This document shows positions 1-4,885 of a DNA stretch of 5,194 nucleotides, piece by piece. The stretch spans positions 1 through 5,194 of the forward strand of contig JAKLLJ010000247.1 of the NCBI GenBank assembly GCA_023150215.1. Reading direction: 5' to 3'. Origin of the DNA: Thauera sp. (lineage in GTDB: Bacteria > Pseudomonadota > Gammaproteobacteria > Burkholderiales > Rhodocyclaceae). Both the position numbers and the translations under genes were made by a program. The notes under the pieces were generated by a model. It saw nothing but the letters and a program-made list of their open reading frames with translations. It searched no databases and was not told the DNA's origin. Numbering within the stretch: position 1 is the first letter of the stretch; each line of letters begins with the position of its first letter.

Positions 1-509
1 GAGAGGTCAGCGAGGCCGACCACCTTGGAGCGGGTCCCGTCGTCGGCGGTCGCCGGCACATCGGCAACGAGCTCGAGCGTATTGGCGTCGAAAGCCTTGA
101 TGCCACCGGGTTCGTAGTTCTGCGCCACCACCAGGCTGCCGTCGTGCGAGATCGAGCCACCGATCGCATTGCCCGCCTGCACCACGCGACCGACGATCCT
201 GGCCTGCAGCAGATCGACCTTGGTGAGGCCGCCGTCGCGCCCGAACACGAAGGCGTAGCGCCCGTCGCGCGAGAACACCACCGAGGCGTGCGACAGATCG
301 CCAAGCCCGCCGACGGTGGCGAGCACGCTACGGCCGCTGGTCTCGATGACCTTGACGTTGCCATCGGCGCGCTCGATGACCACACCGAGGTCGCCGCTGC
401 CGCGCAGTGCGCCAGGCGTGGTGGAACAGGCCGACAGCAACATGACCATGGCCGACAGGATCACGCCCCACAGGGCGGGCGGTGCAAGGCGAACGTCACG
501 GGAAGACAT
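1..509 (-). CDS. nirF: NirF, heme d1 biogenesis lipoprotein (partial, C-terminus beyond the window)
   Basis: The first 169 codons of a gene running off the left edge are visible. NirF is a periplasmic beta-propeller protein related to the d1 domain of NirS and is required for heme d1 production or insertion. The sequence opens with a short basic segment and a hydrophobic stretch ending in the lipobox L25-S26-A27-C28, so the product should be a lipoprotein. It is followed by the family signature G-D-L-G-V-V-I-E-R (residues 39-47) and propeller repeats such as FSRDGRYAFVFGRDGG (79-94), with His74 just before. The ATG at 507-509 has a GGAG five bases upstream. nirF lies 95 bases after nirC in the same direction, the standard nirC-nirF order. 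The visible part has no frameshift. Identity is firm from motif and context; the outer-membrane anchor is inferred from the lipobox. Confidence 0.93.
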   Translation of the reverse strand, partial: MSSRDVRLAPPALWGVILSAMVMLLSACSTTPGALRGSGDLGVVIERADGNVKVIETSGRSVLATVGGLGDLSHASVVFSRDGRYAFVFGRDGGLTKVDLLQARIVGRVVQAGNAIGGSISHDGSLVVAQNYEPGGIKAFDANTLELVADVPATADDGTRSKVVGLADL

Positions 510-529
510 GGAGGCTCCGGGAGTCTGCG

Positions 530-577
530 GGCGGCTCTCGGCCGCCGCGGAAGCGATGCCGCGCGCGGGCGCGGCAT
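530..577 (-). other. Two tandem GC-rich hairpins between nirC and nirF
   Basis: The 95-base gap between nirC and nirF holds two inverted repeats. One pairs 556-564 with 569-577 (9 base pairs, 4-base loop, arms ATGCCGCGC/GCGCGGCAT). The other pairs 530-535 with 541-546 (6 base pairs, 5-base loop). Neither is followed on the minus strand by a run of T, so they are not typical intrinsic terminators. They may be RNA-stabilising or partial attenuating structures that lower nirF expression relative to nirC. The pairing is seen directly; the role is inference. Confidence 0.45.
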
Positions 578-604
578 GCAGGTTCGAGTGAAGTCGGATC
601 GGGC

Positions 605-988
605 TCAGTGCTGGCTGCGCGCCTGCGGCAGACCACTGTCGGGCGGAAAGCCGCGCAGCAGGCGATCGACGATCCATACTGCCTCGGCTTCGGACAGGAT
701 GGTATGGAAAGGCGGCATCGGCGTACCCGGCCGACCGCCGATGATGGTGGCGACCAAGCCTTCGGCGGGCTTGTCGGCGAGCGCCTCGGCGGTCAGCGCG
801 GGGCCGAGCCCCCCCTTGAGCGTGAGCCCGTGGCACGAACCGCAGTCCTGGCGGACGATGTGAACAAGTTCGCGGGCACGCGCCGCTTCGGGTTCGACTG
901 GCTGCTGTTCGGCGGCGGCGACATAGGCCGAGACCAAGGCAGCGCCGAGAAAAACCGCTGCGTGGGCAAGGAGGGGCGGGATCTTCAT
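605..988 (-). CDS. nirC: NirC, monoheme cytochrome c (c55x) of the nir operon
   Basis: This is a 127-residue precursor of a small periplasmic cytochrome c. A signal peptide spans about residues 1-26 and ends in AYVAAA. The single heme site is C49-G50-S51-C52-H53 inside RQDCGSCHGLTLKGGLGPAL, which is typical of NirC. Met91 in GTPMPPF is the likely sixth iron ligand. NirC family proteins can donate electrons to NirS and are linked to heme d1 formation. The ATG at 986-988 is chosen because GGAAG lies five bases upstream and the signal peptide then starts MK; an in-frame TTG at 1004-1006 would add six residues without a comparable ribosome site. It lies directly before nirF, as in the Pseudomonas clusters, and has its own FNR-like box upstream. 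Confidence 0.92.
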   Translation of the reverse strand: MKIPPLLAHAAVFLGAALVSAYVAAAEQQPVEPEAARARELVHIVRQDCGSCHGLTLKGGLGPALTAEALADKPAEGLVATIIGGRPGTPMPPFHTILSEAEAVWIVDRLLRGFPPDSGLPQARSQH

Positions 989-993
989 GCTGG

Positions 994-1018
994 CTTCCGA
1001 CGACAATGCATTCGGAAG
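994..1018 (-). promoter_or_regulatory. Hairpin covering the nirC ribosome binding site
   Basis: The nirC Shine-Dalgarno GGAAG (minus strand, 994-998) lies in one arm of a perfect 7-base-pair inverted repeat, 994-1000 with 1012-1018 (minus-strand arms CTTCCGA and TCGGAAG), with an 11-base loop. In a transcript reading through from upstream genes this would mask the ribosome site. The pairing is seen directly; the effect on translation is inferred. Confidence 0.4.
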
Positions 1019-1048
1019 TGAGGATGGCCCCTGCCCCCTTGCGAAACC

Positions 1049-1062
1049 TTGACTCGAATCAA
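1049..1062 (-). promoter_or_regulatory. Internal FNR/Dnr-type box upstream of nirC
   Basis: On the minus strand the bases read TTGATTCGAGTCAA, one mismatch from the FNR/Dnr/NnrR consensus TTGAT-N4-ATCAA. If it acts as a class II site centred at -41.5, transcription would start near 1014. The expected -10 region (1021-1026) reads CATCCT, a weak 3/6 match to TATAAT that still ends in T. The leader to the nirC ATG would be about 26 bases. The box lies in the 98-base gap after the cupredoxin gene, so it could drive nirC, nirF and the genes beyond independently of the nirS promoter. Site match is good; promoter function is inferred. Confidence 0.6.
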
Positions 1063-1086
1063 CCTTGCCGTGGCCGGATGGCGCGG

Positions 1087-1416
1087 CTACTCGTCGACGA
1101 TCACCACGCCCAGCATCTCGGGGTGCGGGCCACAGCGATATTCATAGCGACCGGCATCGGGAAAGGTGCGTGACCATTTTTCGCCCGGGAAGAAGCGCTC
1201 CGACTCCTCGTTGCGGCCGAGCATCAGCACCGAATGGCTGACGCGCTTCTCGTTGTTGAGCCAGGTCACCGTGTCGCCGCGCTTGATGCGCAATTCGACC
1301 GGCGCAAAAGCGTACTTCTCGATCACCACCTGATGTTCGGCAGCGAACACGCTCGCCCCCGGACCGATCATCAGCGCGCCTGCAAGCAGGGTCGCGCACC
1401 GTGAATTTGCCCTCAT
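1087..1416 (-). CDS. Periplasmic cupredoxin (amicyanin/plastocyanin-like type 1 copper protein)
   Basis: This is a 109-residue precursor with a signal peptide over about 1-25 (cleavage near SVFA-AEHQ), leaving roughly 84 residues. The mature part has the cupredoxin pattern: FAP at 37-39, GDTVTW at 47-52, then the copper ligands His61 (RVSHSV), Cys95, His98 and Met101 in YRCGPHPEM. The C-x2-H-x2-M spacing matches amicyanin rather than azurin or pseudoazurin, and the mature chain is shorter than typical amicyanin. The ATG at 1414-1416 is chosen because GGGAGA lies five bases upstream; the longer reading frame to 1521 lacks a signal peptide at its start. Blue copper proteins such as azurin and pseudoazurin can donate electrons to cd1 nitrite reductase. 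In this cluster the gene sits where cytochrome nirM lies in Pseudomonas stutzeri, so a donor role to NirS is inferred. Confidence 0.88.
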   Translation of the reverse strand: MRANSRCATLLAGALMIGPGASVFAAEHQVVIEKYAFAPVELRIKRGDTVTWLNNEKRVSHSVLMLGRNEESERFFPGEKWSRTFPDAGRYEYRCGPHPEMLGVVIVDE

Positions 1417-1449
1417 GCTTGTCTCCCAGAACGGACGGTAGATGGACAA

Positions 1450-1484
1450 CGGCGGAAGCCCCGGGTTCGCCGGGACTTCCGCCG
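1450..1484 (-). other. Strong intercistronic hairpin upstream of the cupredoxin gene
   Basis: A 9-base-pair perfect stem pairs 1450-1458 with 1476-1484 (CGGCGGAAG/CTTCCGCCG). After one mismatch it continues with 5 more pairs, 1460-1464 with 1470-1474, around a 5-base loop. It sits in the 113-base gap between the EB_dh-family gene and the cupredoxin gene. On the minus strand the bases after it are TTGTCCAT, not a run of T, so it is at best a leaky terminator. An RNA-stabilising or processing element that sets different levels for upstream and downstream cistrons fits equally well. Structure seen; function inferred. Confidence 0.5.
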
Positions 1485-1529
1485 CTCGAAATGCACCGAA
1501 CCGCGCGTGCGGACAACGCAAACGCAGAC

Positions 1530-2402
1530 TTATTGCTTGCTCGCCTTGATGTGACCGTCGGTATCGAGGCCGAGCTTGTAACCCAGCGACACGTGGTGGA
1601 AGCGCCCCGCCGCGTTGTCGTCATGGATGGCGAAACCGAAGTTGTACGCCTTGCCCGACTCGAGCGTGACGTCGCCCTCGCCACCGGCCAGCTTGCGAGT
1701 GAACACCACCGACCAGTTGTCACCGTCCTTCTTGCCTTCGGCGCTGACCAGCGCGTTGCCGCCTTCCATCACGCGCTTGTCGGCGACGTAGCCGTTGTAG
1801 CCCTTGTTCTCGCCACTGCGCCACTGATAGAGGTCGTAGAACTTGCCTTCGGCGACCGATCCGCCTTTGACGTACTTGGTCTTGGCATCGTCGGCGCCCG
1901 GCATGGTGCGCGAGTCGGTGTGGCAGGTTGCCCAGCAACCGCTCTGGTCGGCGAGCTCGACCTTGCCGCCGGACTCGAGCATGAACGCGATCTTGACCGG
2001 GTTCTTGTCGTCCATCTTGGCCGCACCCGAAGCCGCCGGCTGCTTCCAGGAGAAGCGGACATAAAGGTTCGCGCCGTCGTGCGCGGCCTGCACCTTCACC
2101 GGGATGAAGGCGGCCTTGCCGGCGATCGGGGTGGGCTCGATCTTCTGGCCGCTGGCCATCTTCTTGCCCATGTCGCCCGCTTCGTCGCTATGGCAGTCGG
2201 CACAGGTCTCACCCTTTTTGAGCGCCCGCGCGCCACCGTGCTCGGTCCCCTTCTGGATCCACTCCATCGGCGACACGCCAGGGTAGAACGCGGTGATGTC
2301 CTTGCCCTCGACCTTTCCCCAGTCGGGCGCCGCGGCCATCGCGCTGCCCGTACCGAGGGCCAGGAGAGCACCGACCGCGCCGGCAATCATCGTTTTCTTC
2401 AT
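1530..2402 (-). CDS. Periplasmic heme protein, ethylbenzene-dehydrogenase-related heme-binding domain family
   Basis: This is a 290-residue precursor. The signal peptide is MKKTMIAGAVGALLALG through AMA, with cleavage near residue 23. A first heme site C67-A68-D69-C70-H71 follows a conserved-looking WIQKGTEHGGARALKKGE segment. Beta-rich domain elements follow: VQAAHDGANLYVRFSW (104-119), a Cys pair in C156-W-A-T-C160-H161, and FGFAIHDDNAAGRFHH (255-270). These resemble the EB_dh (cytochrome c-552/DMSO reductase-like) heme-binding family. The second motif is C-x3-C-H, not C-x2-C-H, so whether it holds a covalent heme is open. The ATG at 2400-2402 is preferred because GAGG lies eight bases upstream; the ATG at 2406-2408 is only two bases from it. 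It follows the nirT-type gene by 48 bases, in the slot of the diheme nirB in Pseudomonas stutzeri. An electron-carrier role between NirT and NirS is inferred. Confidence 0.82.
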   Translation of the reverse strand: MKKTMIAGAVGALLALGTGSAMAAAPDWGKVEGKDITAFYPGVSPMEWIQKGTEHGGARALKKGETCADCHSDEAGDMGKKMASGQKIEPTPIAGKAAFIPVKVQAAHDGANLYVRFSWKQPAASGAAKMDDKNPVKIAFMLESGGKVELADQSGCWATCHTDSRTMPGADDAKTKYVKGGSVAEGKFYDLYQWRSGENKGYNGYVADKRVMEGGNALVSAEGKKDGDNWSVVFTRKLAGGEGDVTLESGKAYNFGFAIHDDNAAGRFHHVSLGYKLGLDTDGHIKASKQ

Positions 2403-2450
2403 CGTCATATCCTCACTGTGCTTGGGTTGGCCTGTGATGCACGAGGGATC

Positions 2451-3062
2451 TTACTCCTCGTCCGCCTCGGTCATGCCTTCCGGCTTGTGGTGGGCGATGC
2501 CCTTGTGGCAATCGATGCAGGTCATGTTGTCTTCTTTCGCCATCTCGTGCTGCTTGCGTGCACGTTGCTTCTGCGCTTCCGGATTCATGCTCTCAAGACT
2601 GTGGCAGTTGCGGCATTCGCGCGAATCGACCGACTTCATGCGTGCCCATTCGCGCCGGGCGAGCGTGAGTCGCTTGGCCTCGAACTTCTCGCGCGTGTCG
2701 ATGGTGCCGGTGATCTTGCCCCAGACCTCGCGCGAGGCCTGGATCTTGCGCATCATCTTGTACGTCCAGGCCTTTGGAACGTGACAATCCGAACACACGG
2801 CACGCACACCCGTGCGGTTCGTGTAGTGAATCGTTTCCTTGTATTCGGTGTACACGTTGTCATACATCTCGTGACACGAAATACAGAACTGCTCGGTGTT
2901 CGTGGCTTCCATTGCGGTGTTGAAACCGCCCCAGAACAGCACGCCCACTACGAATCCGACAGCCAACAGGCCACCCAGCGACTTGCCGGAAGGGCGGCGC
3001 AGGCGAGCCCAGAGGCCGCCCGAATTTTCTTGTTTTGAGTTGTCGCTGTTTTGCTCAGACAT
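2451..3062 (-). CDS. nirT: NirT/NapC-type membrane-anchored tetraheme cytochrome c
   Basis: This 203-residue protein belongs to the NapC/NirT family, which takes electrons from membrane quinol and passes them to periplasmic reductases. A hydrophilic, basic N-terminus (1-28) leads into one transmembrane anchor at about 29-47, leaving the heme domain in the periplasm. Four heme c sites are visible: C60-I-S-C-H64, C90-S-D-C-H94, C150-R-N-C-H154 and C182-I-D-C-H186. Length and heme spacing are normal for the family. The ATG at 3060-3062 has GGAAG six bases upstream. The gene starts 50 bases after nirS ends, the nirS-nirT order known from Pseudomonas stutzeri, so NirT is preferred over NapC. No frame damage is seen. 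Confidence 0.92.
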   Translation of the reverse strand: MSEQNSDNSKQENSGGLWARLRRPSGKSLGGLLAVGFVVGVLFWGGFNTAMEATNTEQFCISCHEMYDNVYTEYKETIHYTNRTGVRAVCSDCHVPKAWTYKMMRKIQASREVWGKITGTIDTREKFEAKRLTLARREWARMKSVDSRECRNCHSLESMNPEAQKQRARKQHEMAKEDNMTCIDCHKGIAHHKPEGMTEADEE

Positions 3063-3067
3063 GGAAC

Positions 3068-3108
3068 TCTTCCGCGGCGCGGGGGTTTTTCAGAGCTTGA
3101 CCGGAAGA
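3068..3108 (-). promoter_or_regulatory. Possible pairing over the nirT ribosome binding site
   Basis: In the 50-base nirS-nirT gap, minus-strand TCTTCCG (3102-3108) is an exact 7-base complement of CGGAAGA (3068-3074), which contains the nirT Shine-Dalgarno GGAAG (3069-3073). The loop is 27 bases, so the structure is weaker than the similar one before nirC. It could lower NirT translation relative to NirS. The pairing is seen directly; the effect is speculative. Confidence 0.25.
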
Positions 3109-3112
3109 TCGA

Positions 3113-4795
3113 TCAATAAACGTCGTGCATCGTGTTGTACACGTTGAACTTGCCGGTCGGCGTGACGATGGCCGGGTCGGTGATCACCTTCTTGACCTTC
3201 AGCGTCTTGTCGTCATAGATCACGATCGCCGACTGATCGACCTTGCCACCCCACAGCGAGATCCACACTTCGTCGCCCGCCTCGTTGTACTCGGGCTGCA
3301 CCGCACGACGGATCGCCTTGCTCTCCGGCAGACCCGAATCCTTGGCGACGTCGAGGCGGACCGGCTCTTTCTTCAGGTCGGCCTTGTCGAACACGAACAC
3401 GGCTTCGGCGAGCTCACGCTCGGGGTTCATCGGCGCGTCGGCCCAGAAGTTCTTCGACTTCGGGTGGGTCTTCACGAACAGGTTGCCGGCGCCCGGCATC
3501 TTGAGCTGCTGCACGACCTTCCAGTTGTGATCCTTGTACTTGGCATACTTCGGATCATCGGAAGCGGTCGAGATCAGCGAGACGACAGCATCACCGAGGT
3601 GACCGGTCGACCAGACCGGGCCGAATTCCGGATGGACGAAGTTGGCGCCACGACCCGGGTGCGGGATCTTCGCGGTATCGACCAGCGCGGCGAGCTTGCC
3701 GGTCTTGGTATCGACCGCGGCGACCTTGTTGGAGGCGTTGGCAGCGACCATGAAGTAGCGGCCCGAAGCGTCCCAGCCGCCGTCATGCAGGAACTTGGCG
3801 GACTCGATCGTGGTGGTCTTCAGGTTCTTGATGTCGCTGTAGTCCACCAGCAGGATCATGCCGGTTTCCTTGACGTTGACCACCCACTCCGGCTTGGTCA
3901 GCGAGGCCACGATGGAGGCCACGCGCGGCTCGGGGTGATAGTCGCCATCGACGGTGTTGCCGCGGGTCGAGACGACCTTCATCGGCTCGAGCGTCTCGCC
4001 GTCCATGATCGAGTACTGGGGCGGCCAGTAGGTGCCACCGATCAGGTACTTGTCCTCGAAGCCCTTGAACTTCGAGGTATCGACCGAACGCGCATCCGAA
4101 CCCAGGCGCACGGTGGCGACCGTGGTGGGCTCTTCGTAGAACATGTCGATGATGGTGGTGAGGCCGTCACGACCGACGGTATACACATAGCGGCCCGAAG
4201 CCGACAGGCGCGAGATGTGCACCGCGTAGCCGGTGTCGAGGATCTTCCAGATCTTGTGGGTGTCGCCATCGACCAGCGCGAGCTTGCCCGCGTCGCGCAG
4301 GGTGATCGCGAACACGTTCTTCAGGTTGACCTTGTTCATCTGCTTGGTCGGACGATCCTTGACCGGGACCAGCAGCTTCCAGCTGTCCTTCATGTCCTTG
4401 AGCGAGAACTCGGGCGGGATCGGCGGCGCGTTCTGGATGTAGCGCGCCATCAGGTTGATCTCTTCCTTGGTCAGGATATCGTCATAGTTGACCATCCCGC
4501 CTTCGGTGCCGTAGGAAATGATCTTCTCGAGGCGGTCGGTGCCGAGCTTGAGCGTGCCGCCCTCGAGCTTGGTGCCGTCCGGTGCGGTCTTCGTCCAGTG
4601 CGGCTCGAGGTTCTTTCCGGTGGCGCCCTTGCGCAGCACGCCGTGGCAGCCGGCACAGCGCTCGAAGTAGATCTGCTTGCCCTTCTCCATCTCTTCGGCG
4701 GTCAGCTTGGGGGCTTCCTGTGCCCACGCGCTACTCATAGCCAGCGGCAAAATCGCCATAGCGAGCGCCGAACCGAACAAACCTTTCTTTTGCAT
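3113..4795 (-). CDS. nirS: NirS, cytochrome cd1 nitrite reductase
   Basis: This 560-residue precursor is the periplasmic, normally homodimeric enzyme that reduces nitrite to nitric oxide, the defining step of denitrification. The signal peptide is about residues 1-25 (ending SSAWA). The cytochrome c domain has heme site C47-A-G-C-H51 and the likely Met ligand M101 in TEGGM. The eight-bladed d1 propeller follows from about residue 150: His193 in YAVHISRLSASGRY is the proximal d1 ligand. His337 (FLHDGGWD) and His379 (PHPGRG) align with the catalytic pair His327/His369 of the Pseudomonas aeruginosa enzyme, with the same 42-residue spacing. The C-terminus NVYNTMHDVY is typical. All key residues and the usual length are present. 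The ATG at 4793-4795 is chosen over an ATG at 4814-4816 because AAGGAG (4802-4807) lies six bases upstream and the signal peptide then starts correctly. It is the first gene of the operon. Confidence 0.98.
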   Translation of the reverse strand: MQKKGLFGSALAMAILPLAMSSAWAQEAPKLTAEEMEKGKQIYFERCAGCHGVLRKGATGKNLEPHWTKTAPDGTKLEGGTLKLGTDRLEKIISYGTEGGMVNYDDILTKEEINLMARYIQNAPPIPPEFSLKDMKDSWKLLVPVKDRPTKQMNKVNLKNVFAITLRDAGKLALVDGDTHKIWKILDTGYAVHISRLSASGRYVYTVGRDGLTTIIDMFYEEPTTVATVRLGSDARSVDTSKFKGFEDKYLIGGTYWPPQYSIMDGETLEPMKVVSTRGNTVDGDYHPEPRVASIVASLTKPEWVVNVKETGMILLVDYSDIKNLKTTTIESAKFLHDGGWDASGRYFMVAANASNKVAAVDTKTGKLAALVDTAKIPHPGRGANFVHPEFGPVWSTGHLGDAVVSLISTASDDPKYAKYKDHNWKVVQQLKMPGAGNLFVKTHPKSKNFWADAPMNPERELAEAVFVFDKADLKKEPVRLDVAKDSGLPESKAIRRAVQPEYNEAGDEVWISLWGGKVDQSAIVIYDDKTLKVKKVITDPAIVTPTGKFNVYNTMHDVY

Positions 4796-4801
4796 TGCCC
4801 T

Positions 4802-4807
4802 CTCCTT
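4802..4807 (-). promoter_or_regulatory. nirS ribosome binding site
   Basis: The minus strand reads AAGGAG, ending six bases before the ATG at 4793-4795. It is the strongest Shine-Dalgarno in the window and fixes the nirS start; the in-frame ATG further upstream (4814-4816) would place this site inside the coding sequence. Confidence 0.85.
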
Positions 4808-4836
4808 ACACGACACGGGATGTGAACCAACAGTGT

Positions 4837-4885
4837 GATGGCAGTATGGTTTTTCCAGGCAGGCGCCATCCTTGATGTGAATTAA
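4837..4885 (-). promoter_or_regulatory. nirS promoter with FNR/Dnr-type box
   Basis: At 4872-4885 the minus strand reads TTAATTCACATCAA, one mismatch from the FNR/Dnr/NnrR consensus TTGAT-N4-ATCAA. A -10-like CATACT (4/6 match to TATAAT) lies at 4843-4848, which puts a start near 4837. The box centre (4878.5) is then 41.5 bases upstream, the class II activator position expected for FNR-family regulators. The leader to the nirS ATG would be about 41 bases. There is no good -35 hexamer, as expected for an activator-dependent promoter. Expression under low oxygen with nitrogen oxides (FNR or an NO-sensing Dnr/NnrR protein) is inferred from the family. Confidence 0.75.

Noticed and set aside
605..1021. 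Plus-strand frames at 144-863 and 482-1021 opposite nirF and nirC
   Set aside because: Both are antisense to clear heme d1 and cytochrome c genes; their translations are low-information Arg/Ala/Gly-rich sequence.
1417..1521. Longer start for the cupredoxin at 1521
   Set aside because: The added 35 residues lack a signal peptide, run through the hairpin at 1450-1484, and bypass the good GGGAGA site at 1422-1427 before the ATG at 1416.
1401..3038. A 545-codon open frame on the plus strand across the cupredoxin, EB_dh-family and nirT genes
   Set aside because: It is antisense to three well-supported genes and crosses their boundaries. Its translation has no recognisable domain.
3125..4825. A 566-codon open frame on the plus strand antisense to nirS
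   Set aside because: It is the mirror of the GC-rich codon use of nirS. The translation is rich in Val, Asp, Arg, Leu and His with no recognisable domain, while nirS on the other strand has every catalytic residue.
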